Part shown: piece after piece, positions 11,157 to 22,180 of the stretch
Numbering within the stretch: position 1 is the first letter of the stretch
How the letters are laid out: each line of letters begins with the position of its first letter
The notes under the pieces: model-generated
Told to the model about the DNA's origin: nothing
The model's database searches: none
Seen by the model: the letters and a program-made list of their open reading frames with translations, nothing else
Assembly (NCBI RefSeq): GCF_036417845.1
Contig: NC_089981.1
Coordinates: 63,701,268 to 63,765,267 of the forward strand
Origin: Apteryx mantelli
Lineage: Eukaryota; Chordata; Aves; Apterygiformes; Apterygidae
Reading direction: 5' to 3'
DNA length: 64,000 bases
Translations under genes and position numbers: made by a program

Positions 11157-14100
11157 GTGAGTGCGGCCCGGCCGGGGCTGCCCTGCCAGCGGGCACGGAG
11201 CAGGGCGCCGTCGGGGCCGGCACCCTCCCTCCCTTTCCCTCCGGTCGCCCCGAGGGCTGCCGCGGGCCCGGCCCCGCCGCCGCCGGCGGCACCCTGCCCG
11301 GCGGCCCGCGCGGGGGCTGCCCGCCCCGGGCGGAGCGCCCCGGCCTGGCCCGGCCCGGCCCGGGAAGGCGCCCGGCGCGGGGCGCGGCCCGCCCGAGCCG
11401 GCAGGCAGGCGCCTCGCCGGCCGCTCAGCGCCCACCCGGGGCGGGCGCGGGGCTCCTCCGGCCGCCTCTTCCCCCCCGTGGCCGTTCGTGCCTCCGTGCC
11501 CTAGACGGCAGGAACAGCTTCAGGTGCTTCAACCTGGCTCCCGACGAGTGCTAAAGACTCCCCTCGGTCCCACCTGAGCTAAGGCCGCTGGAAAAAGCTG
11601 GGACCTGGCCACATGAGGTTGGCTCCTTTCTGTTTGAGAAAGCCGTTGGGGCAGTGGAGGTGTTTATGGGTGTGTTAAACGAATGGGGCTGTTCACATTT
11701 CTTAAGGCTGTTGTCAGGTGCCACTTATGCTCAAGCAGTAAATTCCCCTTCCAACAAGACAAGTCTGAAACCAGACTTAACTGTATCGATTTGGTCTTGA
11801 TTAATGCAGGTCAGCTGTTCTTCTCTTTCCATATAAGTGTTACCCTGTTTCTAGGCTTCTGTAGAAATGCAGACATTAGTTTATTGGAGCATGCTTTTTC
11901 TTGCTGCTTGGCCCATTAGCACTGTTTGCCACCTAAAATCCCAAGAGAGCTCTAGTATGGTGGTATTTCCAGCATAGACAGTTTCCTGAGATTCCCTTTT
12001 TTTGAGCTTCCCTTGTGCAGCTGTGGTGATTCAAATGTTTTCCTTTCAAACCAAAGCCTTTACTCTGATGATAGCTTGAGAGCCTCACAGCTGGGGGCTC
12101 AGAAACAAGAAATAGCTACTTAGCTGAGCATACAGTAGCACAGGCACTTTTGTTCCTGTTACTCCCTCCAGAGTAGCAAAACTGTTTCTGCAAGGGCTTT
12201 GGGATGGGCTGCAGAGACTGCCTGCCCTTTTCCTAGGACCATGGGCTGAAGTTTCTTGGATTCCTTCTGGCCGGGGAGTCTTCTGGGCTGGCTTGGGGAA
12301 CTTGCACTACTGGATGCCACCAGACCATCAGTTTAGGTGAGGGAATGTGTTCTGCAAGTGCTTGCTTATCTGCTACAATGCAAAAGTGGCCAGGTTAGCT
12401 AAAACCACCTTTATCAGTGGTGAAAAGCTCATTTGGTTGCCTTGGTGCTCAGGCAGTCTAGGGAGCACTTGTCTGTCGTGTTCAGCTGGCTCTGCTGGGG
12501 GTGTGCATAGAAAATACTCACTTCAGATGGCTCTCTATATTGAGAGCTACTAGGTTTGATTTGGCGATGAACCAAGCCCTTAGCTTAGCAGTGTCTGACT
12601 TAACTGTGCTTCTGGCATTTCTGACATACCTGGGCCCCTCTCCAAGCACCCCAGAGAAACTCCTGAGGTAGTGTGGACTGAGGGTTTTGCTTTAGGATTG
12701 TCTTAGAGATCCTGTTGCTCAGGCTCTGGGCAGCAGGAGCTGATAATGGCATTAAGCATGTAGGGTTACTGCTGAAGAAAGTTATATGCATCCAGCTCTT
12801 CCTTTCCCCCCCCCCCAAATATAAGGGGGTGGGAAATGCCCATCAGGCCGTAAAGACCAAATGTGTTCCTGGTGCCCCTTGGCATTGGGATGAAAGGCAT
12901 CCTCTCACCCCTTCCAGGGGAGCAGCTTGTGTTGGCTTTTCCTTGCCCTTGTGGTAGGAGCAACATGCTCAGCCTGGCTGTGTGGGTTGAAAGGGGAGGC
13001 TGCTGCAGCAGTGGGATGTCACAAGCCCTGAAAGGGTTTGGCAGGCCATGGAGATTGAGGACTTGAGATCTGCCTGTACTTGTAGCTCTCTTCCTAGCCG
13101 TGTGTACTGAGCAATCCTGTTGTTTCTGCTTATCAGGCACATGTTGTTCACTATTGGCTTAATCAAAATGTTGCTCTACAGAATAAATCTCTGTGAACCC
13201 CCAGGAGAAGAAAACACAGACCTGGCCCCAAGTATCAACCACAAACTCACTTGGACCAGAATTATAGGACAAGTCTATCTCTGCTTCACAGCTTTGGCCC
13301 TTCTATATTGTTTCTCTGATATCTGATGCATCACAGATGTGAGAACAGCTGTAAGAGAGGGCTCTGATTTCTGCACGCCAACCTAAAGGAGACCATGGAG
13401 GAACTTGGAATAGGGGAAGGGAATTGACTTGGTGACTAGCTGTGGCCTCATTAAAGACAAGGGTCAATAATAGCACAGAGGCCTCCTTGCAGTGAACTAG
13501 CCTGGATGCGGCAGTGTGATGATTTAGCACCTTGTTTCATTTGGTGTTTGGTCACAGCCAGGGATTGTAGATGTTAGAGCAGTGGTAATACTATCTTCAG
13601 TAGGGCACATGACTGAGAGTCAGGAAAGCTCAGGCAGAATCTTTGTTTTACCTCAAAACTGTTGCTTTTCCTGCCTGATGCTGCTGTTTCCCCATCTCCT
13701 TGCAGAGTTGTGGGCGTAAATGATACCCATGAAGTGTTGTGAAAGGGTGGGCCTTCAGCAGGGATATGAATAAGGTAGCCTGGCTACAAAGTGACCTGCA
13801 TGTTGGAGATGGCACATGAAGAGGCAGAGCTATCTGTTAGCAGAAAATGGACAAGAACGGGCTGCCCTGCTGAGTGAAGTGGTGGTCACTGGGAGCAGGG
13901 CTGATGGGAAAGGGAGAAGCTGGGCTGGCAGGGGTGAGGACCCTGACCTTGTTATTGTGGTGAAGTGCTGAAGAAGGATGCACTGATGGAGCTGGTCCAT
14001 TGGGTAAGGAGCTCCTGGAATGGTCGGGGCAGGGATGCATGGGTGTTGGGACCAAAGTCAACAAGGAGAGGATGCAGAATTGGACCTTTGGGTTGTCTGA

Positions 14101-14901
14101 GTGGGAACTGGCCTGCAGAAGGAAAAGGGAGGACAACATTAGGACAGGTAGGGATGGGGAGGGAAGGGAGCTTCATGCAGCTTCTGAATACCCACCCAGC
14201 AACCACATGTGCTTCATCTGCACTGATGGGTTGCCTGGGAGTGAGCTCCACCTGGGGTGCACCAAGGCTTCTCTGCTTCCCCCATTGACAGTGCTTTTAG
14301 CGGCAGCCTCCTCTTGCCCCTTCTCCCTGGCTGGTGGTTGTGTCTTTGCTGAGCAGCAAGTGACATCTAGTGTCAGCTCAGGTAACAATAACGGCTTGGG
14401 TTGGTTAGGACTGTTCATCCCATCTTTGTTTTTCTGTGATAGTTGTCATAGAAGCACAAAATGGTTGCAGCTGCAGAAATGGCTCTGTGCCCTGCTTTGA
14501 GGAAGGGAGAAAGCTCCTTGCTCCTTCTGTTGGACTTATCACCTGAAGTCAGCTTCTTCCATGCCTTGAGCAATCCTGCATGGTGTTACTGTCACAGATG
14601 GGTTCCTATAGAGGCTCCTTCATCCCAGACAAGTGTGTCTGGAGGCTGTGTGCCATGCATACTGCCCACAGGAGGTCACTGGAGAGCAGGTGGAGCTGGT
14701 GTCCCTGTCCCAGGTCTGCTTGTGGGGACTTGGGCTTCCTCCTTTGCCCTGGGGATGGGGGAGAGCAGAGGCCTTTTCCCCCTCCTGACTCCCCCAACCT
14801 TCCTGGCCCTTGGGAAGGAGCTAGTCCTGAAGGCCTGGCCTCTGGCAGTCTGGAGCTTGCACTGTCTTGATCTCCAATGACTTCTTTTTGCCTTCCTTCA
14901 G
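11157..14901 (+). other. VRTN: VRTN intron 1 (inferred)
   Basis: Starts GTGAGTGCGG and ends with polypyrimidine CTTTTTGCCTTCCTTCAG. The first 350 bp continue the CpG island. The remainder shows no exon or recognisable transposon, only a C11 run at about 12,806-12,816. No other convincing coding sequence is seen on either strand. Confidence 0.6.
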
Positions 14902-14902
14902 G

Positions 14903-16930
14903 ATGATCCAGCGGCACCAGCTGGTGCAGTCTGTGCTGCAGGAGCTTCAGGAAGCCACTGAATGCTTTGGTCTGGAGGGCCTCACCAGCGCTGTGCTGGA
15001 GGCTGAGAGGACCCTGTCGTCTTTCTCCCTGCCTGGTTATTGTGGGAGGCAGTTCCAAGAGGAGCTGGAAGTTGACTGCATAGCCAGGAGCCTCTATCCT
15101 GAGGATGCCCCGAGCAACATGCTGCCTCTGGTTTGCAAAGGAGAGGGGAACCGCCTTTTTGAGGCAGCCAGTGTGCTGCTCTGGGGCAACCCCAGCCTGA
15201 GCCTGGAGCTGCAGGTGCGTACGGTGGTGGAGATGCTGCTACACAAACAGTACTACTTGAATGGCATGATTGACTCCAAAGTGATGCTGCAGGCTGTCCG
15301 CTACTCCCTCTGCACTGAGGAATCCCCAGAGATGACCAGCCTCCCCATGGCTATCCTGGAGGCTATCTTTGATGCAGACATCAAAGCTACTTGTTTTCCT
15401 GGCACCTTTGCCAACATGTGGCATGTCTATGCTCTTGCGTCGGTACTGCAGTGTAACATCTACTCTATCTACCCCATGAGCAACTTGAAGATACGGCCAT
15501 ACTTCAACCGGCTTATCCGGCCCAGGAAGTGTGGCCCACGAACCTCCACGCTCCACATCATGTGGTCAGGGCAGCAGCTCTCCAGGCAGGTCTTCAAAGC
15601 CCAGTACTTTGTGGCTGTGGTTGGCCTGGAGGAGCTAGAACCCACTACCCCTTTGCCAGAGCCTCCTGTCCAGCCCATGAAGACCCTGGAGCTGCTGAAC
15701 AGTGACCCCCAGCTGACCTACTCCAACTTGCGTGACAGGTACAGCATTACCAAGAGCACCTTCTACCGCTGGAAGCGCCAGTCTCGTGAACACCGGCAAA
15801 AAGCTGCTGCCCGATTTGCAGCCAAACACTTTCTTCAGTCTTGCTTTCAAGAGGGCAATGTAATCCCCCTCCAGCACTTCCGACAAATGTTTCCAGAAAT
15901 CTCCCGATCCACATACTATGCCTGGAAGCATGAGATGCAGAGTATGGTCAATGGTGATGCCTCTGCCCTGACTGAGGCCCGGGGGTTGCGAGAGCTTCAC
16001 AGGGATGGCGCAAAAAAGGCTGATGTGGATGAGCCAGCAAATTCAGATGGAAGCTTAAGATCTCGGAGTCCTTCTCTAGACCCCATCCAAGCAGGGATCT
16101 TCATGCAAGGAGCTAAATCCTACCTGGAGAAATGCATTTCCATGAACACTCTGGTGCCTTACAGGTGCTTCAAGCGTAGCTTTCCTGGCATCTCCAGGTC
16201 CACTTACTACAACTGGCGAAGAAAAGCAATCAAGGAGAACCCAAACTTCAAACCCCCCCAGTCTTCCTTGGATAACCAGAAACCTCTAGTGATAGGAAAG
16301 CAATTCCTGCAATTGAAGCCAAGCAGCTTACCTGTTAGGAAGAGGCTGAATGGACACCAGCCAGCCCCCAGGAGTCTCCTGCAGCTCAAACCTTCTCTGC
16401 GCTGGAGAAAGCGGCTGCGAGAGATGGCCAAGAGGCAAGTCCAGCAGTGGCAGCTGCCATTCTGCAAGTTCCGTCTGCGCTACCCATCTCTCTCCTCCAC
16501 AGCCTACTGGTTTTGGAAGGGCAGCAGCTGGGCACTCAACCAGCATCGCCTGTCCTGGACCAGCTCCCGCCAGCCATTGAAACGGGTTACTTCCCTGGTG
16601 CCTCAGAGAGCTGAGGCAAGCCTCAAGCCCCAGTTCCAAATGGAGATGGCTACCAAGCGTCTAGACAAGCTAGCACCAGCCACTCCATACAATGCCACCA
16701 TTTCAGGCTATGCCATGTCAGAAAGAGCCAACAGCCAGATGTTTGTGATGGATGTGATTGCCACTGCCCAGTTCAAGGCACAAGCCAAGCTGTTCCTGCA
16801 GCAGCGCTTCGAGTCGAAGACCTTCCCCACCTACAAAGAGTTCAGTGCCCGCTTCCCTCTCACGGCCCGCTCCACCTACTACATGTGGAAGCGTGCCCTG
16901 CACGATGGGCTGACACTCGTGGATGCGTGA
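14903..16930 (+). CDS. VRTN: Vertnin (VRTN), complete single-exon coding region, 675 aa
   Basis: Vertnin is a nuclear DNA-binding protein. Variation in the pig gene is linked to vertebral number, and mouse work ties it to thoracic somite development. The ATG is chosen because it lies one base after a strong acceptor (TTCCTTCAG|GATG), although the frame is open 12 codons further upstream. The human protein is of similar length (about 700 aa). Residues about 60-245 resemble an OTU-like fold (KGEGNRLFEAAS at 79-90), but Arg84 stands where OTU proteases have the catalytic Cys. Residues 270-345, 403-441, 502-541 and 626-665 carry five copies of a module ending in F-x3-F/Y-P-x-I/L-S-R-S-T-Y-Y-x-W-K/R, with Trp at 290, 341, 438, 538 and 662. 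This looks like a repeated helix-turn-helix DNA-binding unit. A basic patch (479-510) could be a nuclear signal. The frame is intact. Confidence 0.97.
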   Translation: MIQRHQLVQSVLQELQEATECFGLEGLTSAVLEAERTLSSFSLPGYCGRQFQEELEVDCIARSLYPEDAPSNMLPLVCKGEGNRLFEAASVLLWGNPSLSLELQVRTVVEMLLHKQYYLNGMIDSKVMLQAVRYSLCTEESPEMTSLPMAILEAIFDADIKATCFPGTFANMWHVYALASVLQCNIYSIYPMSNLKIRPYFNRLIRPRKCGPRTSTLHIMWSGQQLSRQVFKAQYFVAVVGLEELEPTTPLPEPPVQPMKTLELLNSDPQLTYSNLRDRYSITKSTFYRWKRQSREHRQKAAARFAAKHFLQSCFQEGNVIPLQHFRQMFPEISRSTYYAWKHEMQSMVNGDASALTEARGLRELHRDGAKKADVDEPANSDGSLRSRSPSLDPIQAGIFMQGAKSYLEKCISMNTLVPYRCFKRSFPGISRSTYYNWRRKAIKENPNFKPPQSSLDNQKPLVIGKQFLQLKPSSLPVRKRLNGHQPAPRSLLQLKPSLRWRKRLREMAKRQVQQWQLPFCKFRLRYPSLSSTAYWFWKGSSWALNQHRLSWTSSRQPLKRVTSLVPQRAEASLKPQFQMEMATKRLDKLAPATPYNATISGYAMSERANSQMFVMDVIATAQFKAQAKLFLQQRFESKTFPTYKEFSARFPLTARSTYYMWKRALHDGLTLVDA

Positions 16931-17485
16931 GCACCACTTGCCAGCTGGCTCGGCCACAGCTTCTCTGCTGATGTGTCCTTTGGCTCTCTGGTCGGGTGTC
17001 CGGGCCATAGCCCAATTCTAGCTTTTGTTCCTGTTTGGTTTGGTTTTGTTTTGTTCCTAGTCTCTGGTTTTCTTTTTTGTGTGGCTCGATCAGGTATGAG
17101 CATCTGCACAGTGCCCATTTGCAGAAATGGGAGGAGTGGAAAGAAGGCACTGGTCTGTCTGAGGTGCACCAAAGGAGAGGGGCAGAGTGTTTTTTGTCCC
17201 CTCCTGGTACTCAGAGGGTGAGCGGGGGAGACAGTCCTGTGCAAGTGTCACAGGATGATGTCAGGCTCTAGTCTGTATTTGAGACAGGACTTGAAGGCCT
17301 CTCTGCCTTGGGCATGTGCTTGAATGAGTAATATGGATGTGCAGAACCAAGCATGGAGGTGCCCAGCCTCCCCTCAGCAAGCACAGTAGCATTGATTGAA
17401 CTGTGGGTGAGGAGAGATCTCAGAGGGCCCAGCTTTAGGGGAGCAGCATCTTTGATCTGCTTGTACTCCTCTTAGCTAATGAGAG

Positions 17486-17491
17486 AATAAA
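17486..17491 (+). terminator. Proximal VRTN poly(A) signal AATAAA
   Basis: Canonical hexamer 556 bp after the VRTN stop codon, in GAGAGAATAAAGG. It may give a short 3'UTR isoform. Confidence 0.55.
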
Positions 17492-17965
17492 GGCTTAACT
17501 TAGGGTCAGCACTGATGTTGGCTTGGTTTTCTGGCTTTTAATACCTGCCTCTGATTGCCCTGATCTGGTCCCTCTGGGGAAGAGGCTGGTAGAGGAGGGG
17601 ATTTGCTCTTGTCCTCATTGTAGTCTGCTGGGAATACGTTAGGTTCCCTTGCTAAGCTGGGAGCCGGTATCCTTTGTAGATGCTGGAGAAACTGTCCCTG
17701 ACCCTTCTGCTCTTGTAGCAGTAACCTCTTTCATGTGAACCTTAAGGCAGATGCCATCTGTGAGAAAGTTATTTCCTTTGGCTCTCTTCCCAGCTGCTTC
17801 AGAGAATGTGTCAGCCTACTGTGGGGTAGAGAGACCAAAGCTTGTGGGTCCAGTGTCCCTGCTTTCCCTGAGCCATACTGCAAGTTGAATGCAATGTGGG
17901 TGTCTCCTTACAGCAAGCCTATGGTAAACATGGGTGCATACATCTGACTTGTAAGAATTTAAAGC

Positions 17966-17971
17966 AATAAA
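17966..17971 (+). terminator. Distal VRTN poly(A) signal AATAAA
   Basis: Canonical hexamer in AAAGCAATAAAGAC, followed within 30 bp by a GT-rich tract typical of cleavage-factor binding. This is the best candidate for the main VRTN 3' end. A further AATAAA at 19,296-19,301 lies over 1.3 kb beyond. Confidence 0.6.
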
Positions 17972-19934
17972 GACTCTTCCACTCCTAGTCCTGTGTGGTG
18001 TCTCATTCTTGCATTTGTCCTTTTGCGGCAAGGTTTTTCCCCTCCCTGTCTGTTTTTTTTAAAATTTGCCTGTAGGCAAAGTGACCCACTTGGAGCAGAG
18101 AGGGCCTGTGTGCACCTTAGCCTGTGCTACTGTGAGGTCCTTTCCTGCTTACTCAGACTGGCAAGGTCACATGGGGACCATCTGTTTGCCAAAGGCTGCC
18201 TCTAGGAAAGGCAGGGCTGGGGATGACAACTGCCTGGCTTGGGTTGCTTCTCCAGTTGCTACTCCTTGCCCCTGGGCTGTAGGGCCTTGCTGGGCTGTGC
18301 CAGAGCTAAACAGCCAACCAGCGCACCATGAGTGTGTCTCTGCACAAGGGTCTCCTGTGGAGAGCAAGCGGGCGTAGGTCTTGACCGCTACTGTAGGCCT
18401 AGCGCTGGGATGGGAGGAGGCTGCTGGCTGCTGTCTGGGTGAGGATGTGATGGGGCAGAGGCGTAGAGTGCTGTACGGTGCTCTAGAGGCCTGGCAGGGG
18501 CTGTGCTGCCCCCCTGCAAGAGGCCAGGACCTGTGTTGCAGGTCAGAGGTGCAGCTGGGGGCAAGTGGGCACAGTTCTGTGCTGTGGCAGCAGTGTTGGT
18601 GGCTGCAAGGGCACAGTGGTGATGTTTGATATTTTGGGGTGGCCCTGCCCCTCGGTGGAAGTGCTGCACCTGAAGGCTGAAACCTGCTGTCTGCACCTCT
18701 GCCCTGACAGCATCTCGGGGTGCAGGGCTGTGGGATCTCCCTGCCTGCCTGGGCTCCTCTGGGGGGTCTCTGCAGTGGGTTATCAGATCTCTCTGGGACC
18801 CTCCAAAAAGCCTCAATGCATGAGCTCCCCTGGCCCATGTGCCAGGTCTCTGTGCCCACCCCTGATGGCTGGGCAGTTTGGAGCTGTAGGGGGTCAGGGG
18901 CTGCTCCCCTGGAGTGGGCTGCCACCCAAGGCGGGCTGCAGCAGTGTGGTGTCTGCCCTTTGCAGAGGGGCCCTTCCCTAGTGGAAGGGAGCCTAGGGGC
19001 AGGCTGAGCTCTGTGCCTGCCTGCACCATCTGGGACTCCTCCAGGGCTGCCACTGCTGCTGCCAGAGGAGCAGGGCTGGCTTTCGTCTGGGCTCCAGCTC
19101 ATCTTGTTGGCTTGTAGCAGGCTGCAGGGAGTCAGAGCATGCTATGAGTGTGAGGGGGGGGCCTTGCTGGTCCTGTGTCTGCAGTTTACAAGATCAGCCC
19201 CAAAGGCTTGGTGTGACAGGGTTGAGTGGCCTCCCACTCTCAGGTCGTTGCAGAGGGAGTAGGAGCTTTGATGACCTTGTTAGGAGCTGAGGTGCAATAA
19301 ACCCCACTGGTCTTGCTTCCAGATGATTTGTTTTTCTTCTCTCACACATCTGGCTCTAACACCCTGCTCCCTGGGACCCCTCACAGCCTGCTGCAGCCCA
19401 GTCCTGCTCCTGACATAGTCTGGCTTCACCCGCCCTGAGCCTCACAGGCAGAGGGGACCTGTGGTGAAAGCCCTGCTGGGCTCTCTTCTGCATCAGCCTA
19501 CAAGAGAAATGGATGCTCAGGGTAGTCCTGGGGCCTGAGCTGTGTGATGGGGCAGCCCCAGAGTAGTAGTGCTGAACTAGTTGGGCATCTCTTAAGAAAC
19601 CATTTAGCTCCTTGTCACTGGTGCCAGTGGGCTGCTCTGTTGGTCCTGGGAGTGGTAGCGATGTCAAGCTCTTACTACCACCAATTCCCTCCCTCCATCC
19701 CAGAAAATCCACAGTGGAGAAAAGGACCTGGGAGTCCTGGTACCCAGTACCAGCCGGGTACTGGCTGCGCTGTCCCAGAAGGATGGGACCCAGGGTGAGG
19801 AAGGAGCCCGCTGTGCCCACCAGGCTGGGGACTTAAGGGGGAACAGCCTCCCCTGGTGTGCCAGAAAGGCACGTGGGACTTGGTGGTGGGGAGCTCTGCT
19901 CCGGCAGAAAGCTCTGCGTGCCCTGGCTCTGTGT

Positions 19935-20035
19935 GCTGGGGAGTAATTGTAGTAATTAGCTCCTAGTGACTTCTCACCAGTGAATTCCTCCAAGGGAGTG
20001 AGCTGGTAATTACTCCAGAGTGATTATCCGTGTCT
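19935..20035. promoter_or_regulatory. Homeodomain-type motif cluster with inverted repeat (candidate enhancer)
   Basis: Three TAATTG/TAATTA cores occur within 70 bp (19,944; 19,953; 20,007). GGAGTAATT at 19,940-19,948 is inverted as AATTACTCC at 20,008-20,016, and a TGATTATCC core follows. The density stands out from the surrounding G+C-rich DNA. Enhancer function is inferred only. Confidence 0.35.
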
Positions 20036-21039
20036 GTAAACTGCTGGGGGCTGGGAGATCAGCTGTTTTCCGCTGCAGCTGTGAAACCTGGCATGAAATC
20101 TGTGGAGTGGTGGTCTCCCTCTGCTAAGCCAAGAGCGGAGAGGGTGGGTGTGCTGACCCACCGGTACTAACCTGGGCCCAGCTCAGACAGCCCGGGGTCT
20201 GGGGTAGGCGGTCCTCGGGAGCCGTGCTGGGGCTCGGCAGCCATCCGTGCAGGGGAGCCACACCGGGGGCAGACTCTACGTGGGGTGCAGGTGCGGGCTG
20301 AATCTCTCCTGAGTGCTGTCCTCGGGCTTTTTTCCCTCTGCCCTCCGCCACTTCCTTGCAAAACATTTCTGAAGAGCCCTGGGGGAGATCTGTGTGATGT
20401 TTTTTCTGCCCTTAGCTTGAACCTGCAGATCTTACTGCCCCTGTGGATGGCACATCATGTGGCAGTAGTACTTGTCCCTCTCAGGAGTTATGTGCCCTTA
20501 CGCTTGTCTCCCCCCATGCCCTGACAGGGGGCAGGAGAGGCGCCCGCGGGCCAGCTCGGAGGCTGGTAGCGGGGAACAGCAGGGCCGTGGCAGGGTCCCT
20601 GCTGGTTTGCGCTGATGAAAACTCAGGCTTTTCCTCTGTGCCCACAGGCTGCAACATGTGCTTCGGGCTCCTTGCCAGCACTGGGGCAGCCTGGCACAGA
20701 GCTGCCTCTCAGGATGGTGAGGAAACTTTAAAAAAAACGGGTAAAACGCTCCCAGACTGGCAGCATCCGTCCCTGCCACGCTCAGCCTGTGCGTGGCGCT
20801 GGGGTTTCCCATCTTGCCTTTGCGTATTTACAAAACACTTGCTGTGCTCCCTGCACCTCTCTGGCTGCGTTCGCCCCTGGGTTTCCCCCCCTGGGTTTCC
20901 TCTGCCGCTGTCTCGGCGCAGTGGGTCGCTGCGAGAGCCACTCTCGCCCTGCCGCCCGTGGGACCCTCCTGGCCCTGTTCCCGCCCGGGGACCGTCCCTG
21001 CTCCTGCCGCGGCATTTTAGGGCCCGTCCCGTCCACAGG

Positions 21040-21360
21040 GGCGCGGACGTGATCAGTGGCGGGTGCTTGTGATTTATTGAGGTAGTTTGTGGCTGAGTAG
21101 AGTCTAATTGGGGGGAAAAACATAGCCCGCTATTTATACCCGTCACACTGAACTCCCATTGCGCTGACGGGAGAGAGATGAATTTCAAGCAGTCCCAGCT
21201 GCTCCTCACTTTGCTGTCAGACGTGGGCCCATAAATCTCTCCCTTCACATGTGTGGAATAAGATTTAGTCGAAGTGTCACCTGAAATCCCTCACAGGCTC
21301 GTGCTTCAAAATGCCAACCCCAGCAAAGACAGAAATGAAAACAGTAAAAGGAGATTAAAA
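21040..21360. promoter_or_regulatory. Candidate conserved non-coding element next to orphan CpG island
   Basis: AT-rich, non-repetitive sequence containing GATTTATTG, CTATTTATAC (MEF2-like, 21,130) and GGCCCATAAATC (CDX/HOX-like, 21,226-21,237) immediately before the CpG island. It resembles developmental enhancer sequence, but conservation could not be tested. Confidence 0.3.
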
Positions 21361-21369
21361 TGCGGAGGC

Positions 21370-21720
21370 TTGGGGGGCTGCAAAGCCCGCGGAGAGGAGC
21401 CCTGCTGCCTGCCTGTGATTTAGGGCTGCGCTCAGCCGCTAGCTCGCCTAATTCTCTTTCATCCGCCTGTGCCATGTGACGCCGGCCGGGGCAGGCAGCC
21501 GCAGCCGAGATCCGGCGACACGGCGCGTGTGGGGCCACGCGGCTGGCGGGCGCCGTGTCCTGGTGCCGCGGGCAGGGGCGCCAGGCGGAAGCGGCGGGGC
21601 GCGCGGCGGGGAGCCGTGCCGCGGGGACACCCTGCGGCATGCCTTCGGCAGCAGCACCCCGGGCGCCCTGGCACAACAGCCCGGCGGTGCCTGCCGGCCA
21701 CGCGCCTGCAAGTGACAGCC
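21370..21720. promoter_or_regulatory. Orphan CpG island
   Basis: A CpG-dense, GC-rich stretch of about 350 bp, 10 kb from the VRTN promoter, with no gene start that I can recognise. It could be a distal regulatory CpG island or the promoter of an unannotated transcript. Edges are by eye. Confidence 0.55.
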
Positions 21721-21829
21721 CAAACCTCTCTGGGTTGGGGCGAAAGCAGCATCAGCCGGGTGGAGAAACAATTTTTTAGGGAGCAAAGGTAGATGCCAGC
21801 TGGAGGAGTCAGAGGATCATCCCTGCAAT

Positions 21830-22180
21830 AAAACGAAACTGTTGAGCGGATGACCGCTCATTTCTGTTAAACGGGGATGTTAAACGCGCCAGCTAGCAGG
21901 ATAGTAAGTCTGTGTAATAAACCAGGTGACTCCAAATGACTTAATGACTGATAATGGTCTGCAGTTTGTGAAAGGCTCCTCCGAGTGATGCTCCTTAGGG
22001 CAGAGCAGGAGCTTTGCAGCGGCTGAGGTGGGCAACGGGCCTCTGTTTCGCAGCCGCTCCTTCTATGAGCTCTAATATCCAGACAGTGGCTCCCACTGTC
22101 TTGAAATCCAGCATGCGGTCAGCCTAGTAGTTGAAAATTGGTCCATTAGAACAAGAGGTTTCCTAAACACCATCTTCATA
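21830..22180. promoter_or_regulatory. Candidate enhancer-like non-coding stretch
   Basis: Unique sequence with GAGCGGATGACCGCTC, a near-perfect inverted repeat (about 21,845-21,860), together with GTGTAATAAACC and GACTTAATGACTGATAATGG cores. No coding potential is seen. The role is inferred from motif content and position beside the orphan CpG island. Confidence 0.25.

Larger units (their letters stand above)
10830..11520. promoter_or_regulatory. CpG island and core promoter of VRTN
   Basis: A dense CpG island surrounds a TATA-like CCTTAAAT at 11,103-11,108. It sits about 50 bp upstream of a perfect splice donor (GCCAG|GTGAGT, GT at 11,157-11,158). An AT-rich element, ACAATGGCCATTATCACTTT (about 10,871-10,892), stands out inside the island and combines SOX-like ACAATGG with YY1-like GGCCAT cores. 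A (GGC)n tract lies at about 11,051-11,077. Which factors bind is inference. Confidence 0.75.
16931..17971 (+). other. VRTN: VRTN 3'UTR (inferred)
   Basis: Non-coding sequence follows the TGA at 16,928-16,930. It has GT-rich low complexity at about 17,025-17,080 and two canonical poly(A) signals. The distal end is set at the second signal because a GT-rich downstream element (CCTGTGTGGTGTCTC) follows it closely. Confidence 0.6.

Noticed and set aside
10093-11160. 355-codon open frame on the plus strand
   Set aside because: It spans the minisatellite and the VRTN CpG island; its Trp/Gly/Cys-rich translation follows the repeat unit and has no start or splice context.
18167-19102. 311-codon minus-strand open frame downstream of VRTN
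   Set aside because: Low-complexity Ser/Pro/Gln-rich translation with no domain, in GC-rich DNA.
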